Origin: Streptomyces sp. SLBN-31
GTDB lineage: Bacteria > Actinomycetota > Actinomycetes > Streptomycetales > Streptomycetaceae
Length of the DNA: 64,000 bases
Reading direction: 5' to 3'
NCBI RefSeq assembly: GCF_006715395.1
Contig: NZ_VFNC01000003.1
Span: 744,001-808,000, forward strand
Below, one piece after another: positions 53,257-61,756 of this stretch. Under the pieces are notes generated by a model. It did no database searches and had not been told where the DNA came from. It saw nothing but the letters and a program-made list of their open reading frames with translations. Positions within the stretch are counted from its first letter, which is position 1, and the number at the start of each line of letters is the position of its first letter. The position numbers were made by a program, and so were the translations under genes.

Positions 53257-54297
53257 TCACCCCGCGAAGGCCTCGCACACCGCGTCGTACTCCCGCGTCC
53301 ACCACACGACGAGCGCCGAGGCGGCCGGGAACTGGGGGTCGGCGCGGGTGTCGCCGCGTTCGTAGTGCCAGCGCAGCATCCAGAAGTCGTTCAGCCGCTC
53401 CCACCACACGCGGTGCACGGCCGCCGCGAGCTGGGAGGGCGTGGCCCCTGCCGTGCGCCGGTACGCGCGCGCGTACGCCCGCACCTTCGGCAGGTCGAGC
53501 GCGCCGACGGGTCGTACGAAGAAGATCGCGGCGGCGCGCACCGCCTCCTCGGCGCGCGGACGCAGGCCGAGCCGGTCCCAGTCCACGATCGCGGCCGGGG
53601 CGTCGCCCTTGTAGAGCAGGTTGAACGGGTGGAAGTCCCCGTGCACCCAGCCCACCGAGCCCCCGCGCGGCGGACGCCGGTCGGCGTGCTGCTCCAGCAG
53701 CGCCCGCCGCTCCAGGAGCCGGTGGCGGGCCAGTTCGTCGAAGGAGTCGGCGGGGTGGTGGCGCCGTACCCGGCCGAGCAGGTCGTCGATGAGCGTGAAG
53801 GTGTCGGCGGGATCGGCGCTGTCGGCGGCCTCCGGCGCCTCGGCGCACGCCCGTGCGTGCGCCGGCATCACCCGCTCCAGGCTCGCGTGGACGACCCCCA
53901 GGAGCGCCCCCAGCCGCTCGCACTGGCCGGCGGTGAGCTGACCGCCGTGCCGGTGCCGCCCCTCGATCCAGGGATGCAGGGCGTAGGCGTGCCCGCCGAC
54001 CACGGCGACCGTGCGCCCGTCCCGGCCGGGCAGCGGCGGCGCCACCGGGACACCGAGGTCGGCCAGGCGCTGGGTGGCGCGGTGCTGGCGGGCGATCGCG
54101 GCCGGGTCGGCGGTCTCGGGGTCGAAGTGGTGCTTGAGGAAGTACCGGCCGCGGGTGGTGCACAAGCGGTAGCCGCGGTTCAGCAGGCCCTGGTCGACGG
54201 GCTCGCAGACGACGGCGCTGCCGGCCGCGTACTGGCGCAGCAAGGCGCCCAGCGGGGGCGCGTGAGGCACGTGGGGTGGTACATGGGAGCGCGGCAC
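53257..54297 (-). CDS. APH-family phosphotransferase
   Basis: This 346-residue soluble enzyme has the aminoglycoside/choline-kinase-like fold: YFLKHHFDPE (ATP-lysine strand), HPWIEGRHRH, the catalytic WVHGDFHPFNLLY and metal-binding IVDWDRLGLRP. Family members phosphorylate small hydroxyl substrates such as homoserine, choline or antibiotics; its own substrate cannot be told. There is no adjacent biosynthesis gene. Confidence 0.87.
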   Translation of the reverse strand: MPRSHVPPHVPHAPPLGALLRQYAAGSAVVCEPVDQGLLNRGYRLCTTRGRYFLKHHFDPETADPAAIARQHRATQRLADLGVPVAPPLPGRDGRTVAVVGGHAYALHPWIEGRHRHGGQLTAGQCERLGALLGVVHASLERVMPAHARACAEAPEAADSADPADTFTLIDDLLGRVRRHHPADSFDELARHRLLERRALLEQHADRRPPRGGSVGWVHGDFHPFNLLYKGDAPAAIVDWDRLGLRPRAEEAVRAAAIFFVRPVGALDLPKVRAYARAYRRTAGATPSQLAAAVHRVWWERLNDFWMLRWHYERGDTRADPQFPAASALVVWWTREYDAVCEAFAG

Positions 54298-54579
54298 GCG
54301 CCAGATGGTAGGGCACCGGCCAGGGCTGTGAGCTGGGCGTTGTCACAGGCAGTCGCATTTGGTCACGGGACGTGCTCGAAGTGGCGATCCAGGGCACCGT
54401 CCGTGGAACGGACGGTCCGGACCGCGGCCCCCGGGCCCGGCAACCGTTTTCATCCGGTGAGCGGATCTCCCGGCACGAAAATGGACCCTTCCCGTGACCT
54501 GGGTCACCGGGATAACGTGCCGTTGTTCCGGCCCCCTGCAAGGCTGTGACCAGGACTTGTTCCCGCCTTCTGCGATTTA

Positions 54580-54593
54580 CTTGGAAATCCAAG
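54580..54593. promoter_or_regulatory. palindrome CTTGGAAATCCAAG upstream of the second dehydrogenase operon
   Basis: CTTGGA and TCCAAG are perfect arms around AA, in an AT-rich island rare for this genome. The site lies about 230 bases before the E1alpha GTG. Confidence 0.55.
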
Positions 54594-54740
54594 CAAAAAC
54601 GCAGGTCAGGAGGGGTTTCACAGAAATGTGGAGCACTGGGTAACGTGCCTTCTGCAGGGCGCTCGCCGGGGCACCTGTCACGCCTGTTCCCGACCGGGCG
54701 CACCCACCCTGTGCGTCCGTAGGGCTTCAGGTGAGCCGCT

Positions 54741-54768
54741 CCCCCAGGCTCCTGAACGGAGCTGGGGG
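54741..54768 (+). repeat. CCCCCAG...CTGGGGG intergenic hairpin
   Basis: CCCCCAG (54741-54747) and CTGGGGG (54762-54768), extended by CTCC/GGAG, form a hairpin with one bulged G. It resembles the C-rich/G-rich repeats that recur between Streptomyces genes; a leader role is possible. Confidence 0.5.
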
Positions 54769-54819
54769 GACCCCAGGCATCCGGCGAACCCGGGTGGCCG
54801 GACCGACGGAGGAGCACAC

Positions 54820-55998
54820 GTGACCGTGGAGAGCACTGCCGCGCGCAAGCCGCGACGCAGCGCCGGGACCAAGAGCACGGCCGGCAAGCGAACGACCGCG
54901 AGCAACGCGCCGGGCGCCGAGCCCGAGCTGGTACAGCTGCTGACGCCCGAGGGCGAGCGCGTCAAGAACGCCGAGTACGACAAGTACGTCGCCGGCATCA
55001 CCCCCGATGAGCTGCGCGGCCTGTACCGCGACATGGTGCTCACCCGCCGCTTCGACGCCGAGGCCACCTCACTGCAGCGCCAGGGCGAGCTGGGACTGTG
55101 GGCCTCGCTGCTCGGCCAGGAGGCCGCCCAGATCGGCTCCGGCCGGGCCACTCGCGAGGACGACTACGTCTTCCCCACCTACCGCGAGCACGGCGTCGCC
55201 TGGTGCCGCGGCGTCGACCCGGCCAACCTGCTCGGCATGTTCCGCGGCGTCAACAACGGCGGCTGGGACCCCAACAGCAACAACTTCCAGCTCTACACGA
55301 TCGTCATCGGCTCCCAGACCCTGCACGCCACCGGCTACGCCATGGGCGTCGCCAAGGACGGCGCGGACAGCGCGGTGATCGCCTACTTCGGCGACGGCGC
55401 CTCCAGCCAGGGCGACGTCGCGGAGTCCTTCACCTTCTCCGCGGTCTACAACGCCCCGGTGGTGTTCTTCTGCCAGAACAACCAGTGGGCGATCTCCGAG
55501 CCGACCGAGAAGCAGACCCGCGTCCCGCTGTACCAGCGCGCGCAGGGCTACGGCTTCCCGGGCGTGCGGGTCGACGGCAACGACGTCCTCGCCGTCCTGG
55601 CCGTCACCAAGTGGGCGCTGGAGCGGGCCCGCACCGGTGAGGGGCCGACGCTGGTGGAGGCCTACACGTACCGCATGGGCGCCCACACCACCTCCGACGA
55701 CCCCACCCGCTACCGGGGCGACGAGGAGCGGCTGGCCTGGGAGGCGAAGGACCCGATCCTGCGGCTCCGCCGGTACCTGGAGGCCTCAAACCACACGGAC
55801 GAGGGATTCTTCACGGAACTCGAGGAAGAGTCCGAGGCGTTGGGCAAACGAGTGCGCGAGGCGGTCCGTGCCATGCCGGACCCGGACCACTTCGCCATCT
55901 TCGAGAACGTGTACGCGGACGGGCACGCGCTCGTCGACGAGGAGCGCGCCCAGTTCGCCGCCTACCAGGCGTCGTTCGCCGACGGAGAGGGGGCCTGA
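54820..55998 (+). CDS. 2-oxo acid dehydrogenase E1 alpha (second complex)
   Basis: This 392-residue E1alpha has TPP motif YFGDGASSQGDVAESFTF...QNN, FPTYREHGVAWCRGV and TYRMGAHTTSDDPTRYR. The N-terminus is basic and Ala/Lys/Thr-rich (TAARKPRRSAGTKSTAGKRT). The GTG at 54820 sits 5 bases after GGAGGAG. It begins the E1alpha-E1beta-E2 operon. By position it matches what I recall as a second bkd set in S. coelicolor; annotation pipelines often call it pyruvate dehydrogenase. The keto-acid preference cannot be told from sequence alone. Confidence 0.9.
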   Translation: MTVESTAARKPRRSAGTKSTAGKRTTASNAPGAEPELVQLLTPEGERVKNAEYDKYVAGITPDELRGLYRDMVLTRRFDAEATSLQRQGELGLWASLLGQEAAQIGSGRATREDDYVFPTYREHGVAWCRGVDPANLLGMFRGVNNGGWDPNSNNFQLYTIVIGSQTLHATGYAMGVAKDGADSAVIAYFGDGASSQGDVAESFTFSAVYNAPVVFFCQNNQWAISEPTEKQTRVPLYQRAQGYGFPGVRVDGNDVLAVLAVTKWALERARTGEGPTLVEAYTYRMGAHTTSDDPTRYRGDEERLAWEAKDPILRLRRYLEASNHTDEGFFTELEEESEALGKRVREAVRAMPDPDHFAIFENVYADGHALVDEERAQFAAYQASFADGEGA

Positions 55999-55999
55999 C

Positions 56000-56980
56000 A
56001 TGGCAGCCGAGAAGATGGCTCTGGCCAAGGCGATCAACGAGTCGCTGCGCCGCGCCCTGGAGTCCGACCCCAAGGTCCTCGTCATGGGCGAGGACGTAGG
56101 CAAGCTCGGCGGCGTGTTCCGGGTGACGGACGGGCTGCAGAAGGACTTCGGCGAGAGCCGGGTGATCGACACCCCGCTTGCCGAGTCCGGCATCGTCGGC
56201 ACCGCGATCGGCCTCGCCCTGCGCGGCTACCGCCCGGTGGTGGAGATCCAGTTCGACGGCTTCGTCTTCCCCGCCTACGACCAGATCGTCACGCAGCTCG
56301 CGAAGATGCACGCGCGCTCGCTGGGCAAGGTCAAGCTCCCGGTCGTCATCCGCATCCCCTACGGCGGCGGCATCGGCGCGGTCGAGCACCACTCCGAGTC
56401 CCCCGAGTCGCTGTTCGCGCACGTGGCCGGCCTGAAGGTGGTCTCCCCGTCGAACGCGTCCGACGCGTACTGGATGATGCAGCAGGCCATCCAGAGCGAC
56501 GACCCGGTGATCTTCTTCGAGCCCAAGCGGCGCTACTGGGACAAGGCCGAGGTCAACCCCGAGGCGATCCCCGGCCCGCTGCACAGGGCGCAGGTCGTCC
56601 GCGCGGGCACGGACCTCACCCTGGTCGCCTACGGCCCCATGGTGAAGCTCTGCCAGGAGGTCGCCGACGCGGCCGCCGAGGAGGGCAAGTCCCTGGAGGT
56701 GCTGGACCTGCGCTCGGTCTCCCCGCTGGACTTCGACGCCATCCAGGCGTCGGTGGAGAAGACCCGCCGGCTGGTGGTCGTGCACGAGGCACCGGTGTTC
56801 TTCGGCTCGGGCGCGGAGATCGCCGCCCGGATCACCGAGCGCTGCTTCTACCACCTGGAGGCCCCGGTGCTGCGGGTGGGCGGCTACCACGCCCCGTACC
56901 CGCCGGCCCGCCTGGAAGAGGAGTACCTGCCTGGCCTGGACCGGGTACTCGATGCCGTCGACCGCGCCCTGGCGTACTGA
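56000..56980 (+). CDS. 2-oxo acid dehydrogenase E1 beta (second complex)
   Basis: This 326-residue subunit has VLVMGEDVGKLGGVFRVTDG, TPLAESGIVGTAIGLALRGY, IPYGGGIGAVEHHSESPES and the C-terminal LEVLDLRSVSPLDFDAI. It is closely similar to the E1beta at 40860, showing that the operons are paralogous. The ATG begins one base after the E1alpha stop. Confidence 0.92.
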   Translation: MAAEKMALAKAINESLRRALESDPKVLVMGEDVGKLGGVFRVTDGLQKDFGESRVIDTPLAESGIVGTAIGLALRGYRPVVEIQFDGFVFPAYDQIVTQLAKMHARSLGKVKLPVVIRIPYGGGIGAVEHHSESPESLFAHVAGLKVVSPSNASDAYWMMQQAIQSDDPVIFFEPKRRYWDKAEVNPEAIPGPLHRAQVVRAGTDLTLVAYGPMVKLCQEVADAAAEEGKSLEVLDLRSVSPLDFDAIQASVEKTRRLVVVHEAPVFFGSGAEIAARITERCFYHLEAPVLRVGGYHAPYPPARLEEEYLPGLDRVLDAVDRALAY

Positions 56981-56990
56981 GGAGAGGGTC

Positions 56991-58406
56991 GTGACGACGA
57001 TGACGGAAGCATCCGTTCGCGAGTTCAAGATGCCGGACGTGGGCGAGGGGCTCACCGAGGCGGAGATCCTCAAGTGGTACGTCCAGCCCGGTGACACGGT
57101 CACCGACGGACAGGTGGTGTGCGAGGTCGAGACCGCCAAGGCGGCCGTCGAACTGCCCATCCCGTACGACGGGGTCGTCAGGGAGCTGTGCTTCCCCGAG
57201 GGCACCACGGTGGACGTGGGCACGGCGATCATCTCGGTCGACGTGTCGGGCGGCGCCGCCCCTGCGCAGGAGGCCCCGGCCCAGAGCGCCGCCCCCGCCA
57301 CCTCGGCCCCCGCCGAGGAGAAGAAGCCCGAGGGCCGCCAGCCGGTCCTCGTCGGCTACGGCGTTGCCACGTCCTCCACCAAGCGCCGCCCGCGCAAGGG
57401 CCCGGAGGTCGCGGTCGCCCAGGCGTCGACGGCGATCCAGACCGAGCTGAACGGCCACGGTCCGGCGGCCGCCGCGCCGGCGGTGACGGACGACCGGCCG
57501 CGCCCGCTGGCCAAGCCGCCGGTGCGCAAGCTGGCCAAGGACCTGGGCGTGGACCTCGCCACGGTGATCCCGTCCGGCCCGGACGGCATCATCACGCGGG
57601 ACGACGTGCACGCGGCGGTGGCACCGCCGGCCCCCGCGGCCGCACCCGCCCCGGCGGAGACGCCGGCCGCGGCGGCTCCCGCGCCGGCCGCGTCGTACGA
57701 CACGGCCCGTGAGACCCGGGTGCCGATCAAGGGCGTGCGCAAGGCGACGGCCCAGGCGATGGTCGGTTCGGCGTTCACGGCGCCGCACGTCACGGAGTTC
57801 GTGACGGTGGACGTGACGCGCACCATGAAGCTGGTCGAGGAGCTCAAGCAGGACAAGGAGTTCGCGGGCCTGCGCGTGAACCCCCTACTGCTGATCGCCA
57901 AGGCCCTGTTGGTCGCCGTCAAGCGCAACCCGGACATCAACGCGTCCTGGGACGAGGCGGCCCAGGAGATCGTGGTCAAGCACTACGTCAACCTGGGCAT
58001 CGCGGCGGCCACCCCGCGCGGTCTGATCGTGCCGAACGTCAAGGACGCCCACGCCAAGACGCTGCCGCAACTGGCACAGTCCCTGGGCGAACTGGTGTCG
58101 ACGGCCCGTGAGGGCAAGACCTCGCCCGCCGCGATGCAGGGCGGCACGGTGACCATCACCAACGTCGGCGTCTTCGGCGTCGACACCGGAACGCCCCTGC
58201 TCAACCCCGGTGAGTCCGCGATCCTCGCGGTCGGCGCGATCAAGCTCCAGCCGTGGGTGCACAAGGGCAAGGTGAAGCCGCGTCAGGTCACCACCCTGGC
58301 CCTGTCCTTCGACCACCGCCTGGTCGACGGCGAACTCGGCTCGAAGGTCCTGGCCGACGTGGCGGCGATCCTGGAGCAGCCGAAAAGGCTGATCACCTGG
58401 GCGTGA
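56991..58406 (+). CDS. 2-oxo acid dehydrogenase E2 (second complex)
   Basis: This 471-residue acyltransferase has a single lipoyl domain (Lys50 in EVETAKAAVEL), long Ala/Pro linkers, a subunit-binding domain (PVRKLAKDLGVDLATVIPSG) and a catalytic domain with FDHRLVDGELG. GGAGAGGG lies 3 bases before the GTG. It ends the operon at the hairpin 58432-58474. No E3 gene follows, as in the first complex. Confidence 0.92.
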   Translation: MTTMTEASVREFKMPDVGEGLTEAEILKWYVQPGDTVTDGQVVCEVETAKAAVELPIPYDGVVRELCFPEGTTVDVGTAIISVDVSGGAAPAQEAPAQSAAPATSAPAEEKKPEGRQPVLVGYGVATSSTKRRPRKGPEVAVAQASTAIQTELNGHGPAAAAPAVTDDRPRPLAKPPVRKLAKDLGVDLATVIPSGPDGIITRDDVHAAVAPPAPAAAPAPAETPAAAAPAPAASYDTARETRVPIKGVRKATAQAMVGSAFTAPHVTEFVTVDVTRTMKLVEELKQDKEFAGLRVNPLLLIAKALLVAVKRNPDINASWDEAAQEIVVKHYVNLGIAAATPRGLIVPNVKDAHAKTLPQLAQSLGELVSTAREGKTSPAAMQGGTVTITNVGVFGVDTGTPLLNPGESAILAVGAIKLQPWVHKGKVKPRQVTTLALSFDHRLVDGELGSKVLADVAAILEQPKRLITWA

Positions 58407-58431
58407 CCGCTGCGGCAGGATAGATTGAACG

Positions 58432-58474
58432 GTGAAGGGACGGCCGCAAGTTCGAGTTGCGACCGCCCCTTCAC
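58432..58474. terminator. hairpin terminator between the E2 and BRO-like genes
   Basis: The arms GTGAAGGGACGGCCGCAA (58432-58449) and TTGCGACCGCCCCTTCAC (58457-58474) pair with two mismatches around GTTCGAG, followed by TTATTT. It serves convergent genes. Confidence 0.8.
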
Positions 58475-58495
58475 TTATTTCCCCCGCCCTCCGGC

Positions 58496-59455
58496 TCAGG
58501 GCCGGTCGAGCACGTACACCGGCGCACCGTCCTCGCTCGCACCCCGGGGATGGATGCACGCGTGCTTGCGCAGCAGACGCAGGCACTCGTTGACACGCTG
58601 GACCGTGAGGCCGGTGCGAGCGGCGATCGACTCGAGCGGCTGCCGCAGTTCGCCCTGCTCCACGAGAACCGGCGCGATGACCACGGCCACCGCCCACACG
58701 TCCGACGTCACGGACAGCCGCTGCCGCCAGTCGGCCAGTACGGATTCCGTCGTCGGCTGCGCGGAGAGGGCGGCGGAGGGCGCCGGACGGTCGAGCGTCA
58801 GGACGTCGAGCCGGTCGGCGATGCGCTCGATGGCCTGGGCGATGGCCTGCTGGGCGACGAGGTTCTGCCGCTGCGTCTCCGCCATCTCCTTTTGCAGGGC
58901 CAGGGATTGCTGTTGCACATCGGCGAGCCGTTCGTCCAGCTGGAGATTGTGTGCCTCGAGCCGGACGATGGCCTCCACGACCTGCTCGGGCATCACGTAG
59001 GCGGTCGGCGCACCCGGGTCGGACGGCTGGATCTCCGCTTCCTCGAGGGTGTAGGAACCCTCCCGCTGCACGGTCTCGATCACTTCGGCGACCCACTGCT
59101 TGAAGGGCGCACACTCTGGCTTGGTACAGGCGCTGACGAGAAGGATCAGTCCCTGGAGACTGATCAGATTCAAGTCTCGCCGCCACTCCCTACCTGCGGG
59201 AACGCTGAGACCGTAACCTCCAGTTACGGTCTCGAGAATCTCTCGGTGCGCCTCGGGGACATGGTCGGCCAGAGCCTTTCGGGCGTTGGTGTGGCCGAGT
59301 TCCTTGCAGACGTCCACCGCCGGGAACCAGTGCGTCCCGTCCGGCATGGTCAGCCTTCGGACGCGGGCTCCGGTGGCCGCGTAGACGAAGTCGCTGACGT
59401 CGATCGCGTCTTGCCGTGCCTGCGGGCTGGGCTGGTGCTTGCTGGGTTCGATCAT
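58496..59455 (-). CDS. BRO-N/antirepressor-type DNA-binding protein
   Basis: This 319-residue protein starts with a BRO-N/antirepressor-like domain (GTHWFPAVDVCKELGHTNAR, then KALADHVPEAHREILETV and NLISLQGLILLVSACTKPEC). A helical coiled-coil segment (VQQQSLALQKEMAETQRQNL) and a C-terminal winged-helix-like region (LESIAARTGLTVQRVNECLR) follow. BRO-N is usual in phage antirepressors, but no other phage gene is near, so it is probably a domesticated regulator. Start: ATG at 59455 after GGAGGTGG. Confidence 0.8.
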   Translation of the reverse strand: MIEPSKHQPSPQARQDAIDVSDFVYAATGARVRRLTMPDGTHWFPAVDVCKELGHTNARKALADHVPEAHREILETVTGGYGLSVPAGREWRRDLNLISLQGLILLVSACTKPECAPFKQWVAEVIETVQREGSYTLEEAEIQPSDPGAPTAYVMPEQVVEAIVRLEAHNLQLDERLADVQQQSLALQKEMAETQRQNLVAQQAIAQAIERIADRLDVLTLDRPAPSAALSAQPTTESVLADWRQRLSVTSDVWAVAVVIAPVLVEQGELRQPLESIAARTGLTVQRVNECLRLLRKHACIHPRGASEDGAPVYVLDRP

Positions 59456-59544
59456 GTGAACCACCTCCGCTGCGGAACCTAGGGCGGAGGAATTCGAATT
59501 TGCCAGTCGGCGCAATGATGTTCACTTATGCGAGCGAAGTTCGC

Positions 59545-59973
59545 CTATTCGGCTTGAACGTCCGCGAGCTTTCGTGCCAGCAACGTCACGAACCTGCACC
59601 GGGTGCGAGGGTGCGGTGGAACTCGGCGTAGAGGACGGGGAGTTCGCGCGGTGAGGTGCGGATGTGCGCGTCGGGCCAGTTCGACCATCCTCGGCGACAG
59701 GTCGACGCCGAAGGCGGGGGCGCCCAGGCCGGCCAGATGGGCCGTCACGAAACCGGGGCCGCAGCCGAGGTCGGCGAGTGGGCCGAGGTTGGTGTCTCGT
59801 ACCGTCTCGGCGAACATGCCGAGCAGGGTACGGGGAAGCGGATCCAGGTCCGGCGGCCGTGGTACCTGCTCGGCATAGGCGTCGGCGACGGTGTCGTAGG
59901 ACTTCCGGACGGCGGCGAGACAGGAAGGCTCGCTCACCCCGGGGTCCCGCGGACCGTCGCCCGTCGCAGTCAC
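59545..59973 (-). pseudogene. truncated, frameshifted SAM-dependent methyltransferase
   Basis: The frame starts as a normal class I methyltransferase: SYDTVADAYAEQVPRP, the AdoMet motif LADLGCGPGFVTAHLAGLG, then GVDLSPRMVELARRAHPHL. After HPHL the frame turns into Arg/Pro-rich junk (TARTPRPLRRVPPHPRTRC). In the neighbouring frame the same DNA reads PRELPVLYAEFHRTLAPGA, a segment that normally comes about 25-30 residues later in these enzymes. This indicates an internal deletion plus frame change and loss of the C-terminus, leaving no active enzyme. The GTG at 59973 is 10 bases from the carboxypeptidase stop. Confidence 0.7.
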
Positions 59974-59982
59974 AGCTGAAGG

Positions 59983-60885
59983 TCAGCTGATCTTCGCGTA
60001 GCCGTAGTTGATGAGCTTCTTCACGTCCGACGTGCGGTCGGTCGCGGAGGGGGCGGTCAGGACGGCGCCGATGACCGACTCGCCGTTCAGCGTGGCGGCG
60101 AAGACGAGGCAGTAGTGGGCGTCGGGGCCCGAGCCGGTCTTGATGCCGAGCGTGCCGTTCCAGCCGAGCAGCGTGTTGGTGTTCGTCCACGTGCTCATCG
60201 TGCGCGTGGACCCGGAGCTCGTGATCGTCTTCGCCGTGTACGACTTGGTCTTCACGACGGTCTTGAACGTGGTGCTCTTCATCACGCTCCGGGCGACCTT
60301 CGTCAGGTCGCGCGGCGTCGAGTAGTTGTTGCCGTTGCTGAGGCCGTCGAACGAGTCGAAGTGCGTGTTCGTCATGCCGAGGCTCTGGGCCATCGTGTTC
60401 ATCTTGCCGATGAAGTTCTTGGTCCGGGCGGAGGACGTCGTGCCGGAACCGAATTTGTCGGCCAGCGCGAACGCGGCGTCGCAGCCGGACGGCAGCATCA
60501 TCCCGTACAGCAGCTGACGGACGGTGACCTTGTCGCCGACGATCAGGTGGGCCGACGAGGGGTAGCCCTTGGCGACCATGTAGTCGCTGACGGCCTTCTT
60601 GATCGTGACCTTGGTGTCCAGGTTCAGGTTCGACTGCGAGAGCACGACCTTCGCGGTCATGATCTTCGTCGTGGAGGCCGTGAGCCGCTTGGTGTCGGCG
60701 GACTTGGTGAACAGGGTCTTGCCGGTGGCGCTGTTCATCAGGTACCCGCCCTTGGCGGTGATGGTGGGCGTGGTGACAGCCTGCGCCGGTGCCGCGGTGA
60801 GGGCTCCGGTGGCGAGCACTGCGCCGGCCGTGACGGCGACGGCTGCGGCTCTGCGGACACGGAAGCCCTTGATGGCGGTTTTCAA
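59983..60885 (-). CDS. dacA: D-alanyl-D-alanine carboxypeptidase (PBP5-type)
   Basis: This 300-residue enzyme has a signal peptide (basic KGFRVRRAAAVAVTAGAV, ending APAQA). The penicilloyl-serine transferase motifs are SxxK in TASTTKIMTAK (Ser71), SGC in LPSGCDAAF in place of SxN, and KTG in LGIKTGSGPD. It removes the terminal D-Ala from peptidoglycan stem peptides outside the cell. I place the start at TTG 60885 (MKTAIKGF), where the signal peptide begins; a longer frame to 60957 adds non-signal sequence. No C-terminal amphipathic anchor is seen. Confidence 0.9.
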   Translation of the reverse strand: MKTAIKGFRVRRAAAVAVTAGAVLATGALTAAPAQAVTTPTITAKGGYLMNSATGKTLFTKSADTKRLTASTTKIMTAKVVLSQSNLNLDTKVTIKKAVSDYMVAKGYPSSAHLIVGDKVTVRQLLYGMMLPSGCDAAFALADKFGSGTTSSARTKNFIGKMNTMAQSLGMTNTHFDSFDGLSNGNNYSTPRDLTKVARSVMKSTTFKTVVKTKSYTAKTITSSGSTRTMSTWTNTNTLLGWNGTLGIKTGSGPDAHYCLVFAATLNGESVIGAVLTAPSATDRTSDVKKLINYGYAKIS

Positions 60886-61042
60886 CTCAAATACCCCGAT
60901 TACGTCGAATGCCCATGAAATGCGGCCGAGTTGGAGGGGGGGGGAGCGGGGCCGCACATGTGTGACACGTAATTAGCACAGATGGTTGTGCGCCTGCTGA
61001 GTCAGGGCTCCCTACTGTGACGACCTTGGTACAGAAGGGTCC

Positions 61043-61067
61043 GCATGATGGACGGGGATCATCATGC
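61043..61067. promoter_or_regulatory. inverted repeat upstream of the GntR gene
   Basis: GCATGATG (61043-61050) and CATCATGC (61060-61067) are perfect arms separated by 9 bases. The site ends 26 bases before the GntR start, consistent with autoregulation. Confidence 0.55.
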
Positions 61068-61093
61068 GTACGTGTTGTATCTATGCTGTTCGC

Positions 61094-61756
61094 ATGACCG
61101 GCCCCGGCACCCTGACCACCAAGCAACCACCCGCCGCCGACCGCGTGTACACCCACGTCAAGCAGGGCGTCCTGGAGCGCCGTTACGAGGGCGGGACCCT
61201 GCTGACCGAGGGTGAACTCGCCGAGGCCGTCGGGGTTTCGCGCACACCGGTGCGCGAGGCGCTGCTGCGCCTGGAGGTCGAGGGGCTGATCAGGCTCTAC
61301 CCGAAGAAGGGAGCGCTGGTCCTGCCCGTCTCAGCCCAGGAGATCGCGGACGTGGTCGAGACCCGCCTGCTCGTCGAGGAGCACGCCGCCCGCAAGGCCG
61401 TACCGGCACCCGCCGGGCTGATCGGCCGTCTCGAGGAGCTGCTGGCCAGGCAGAAGGAGCAGGCCGCCGCCGGCGACCTGGCCGGGGCCGCCGTCACCGA
61501 CCGCTGCTTCCACGCCGAGATCGTCCGCAGCGGCGGCAACGAGATCCTCTCCCGCCTCTACGACCAGCTCCGCGACCGCCAGTTGCGCATGGGCGTGGCG
61601 ATCATGCACTCGCATCCGGACCGGATCGCCAAGACCCTCGCCGAGCACGAGGAGATCCTGGAGGCACTGCGGTCCGGGGACCCGGAGGCAGCGGTCGGGG
61701 TGGTCCACCGGCACGTCGGCTGGTTCTCGCACCTCGCCCGGGGTGAGGTCCGATGA
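61094..61756 (+). CDS. GntR-family regulator (FadR subfamily)
   Basis: This 220-residue regulator has a GntR winged helix (DRVYTHVKQGVLERRYEGGT, then LAEAVGVSRTPVREALLRLE) and an all-helical FCD ligand domain (VVETRLLVEEHAARKAV, DRCFHAEIVRSGGNEIL, LAEHEEILEALRSGD), whose His residues often bind metal. The ATG at 61094 is chosen over the in-frame 61064 because the latter overlaps the operator. It overlaps the MFS transporter gene as ATGA, so it likely controls that transporter. Confidence 0.9.
   Translation: MTGPGTLTTKQPPAADRVYTHVKQGVLERRYEGGTLLTEGELAEAVGVSRTPVREALLRLEVEGLIRLYPKKGALVLPVSAQEIADVVETRLLVEEHAARKAVPAPAGLIGRLEELLARQKEQAAAGDLAGAAVTDRCFHAEIVRSGGNEILSRLYDQLRDRQLRMGVAIMHSHPDRIAKTLAEHEEILEALRSGDPEAAVGVVHRHVGWFSHLARGEVR

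Larger units (their letters stand above)
54298..54819. other. long leader/promoter region of the second keto-acid dehydrogenase operon
   Basis: These 520 bases precede the E1alpha gene on the plus strand. It holds GTGACC/GGTCAC (54494-54507), the palindrome at 54580-54593, and a hairpin with arms CCCCCAG and CTGGGGG at 54741-54768. I found no gene. The strong GGAGGAG ribosome-binding site is at 54808-54814. Confidence 0.5.

Noticed and set aside
54741..54768. Riboswitch or T-box in the second dehydrogenase leader
   Set aside because: Only a simple hairpin is seen, with no conserved aptamer core I know.
54628..54819. A longer start for E1alpha of the second complex
   Set aside because: The extension has no similarity to E1alpha and no ribosome-binding site, whereas GTG 54820 follows GGAGGAG.
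58496..59973. A prophage or genomic island around the BRO-type gene
   Set aside because: No integrase, structural phage gene, tRNA junction or repeated attachment site is visible, and both sides are core genes.
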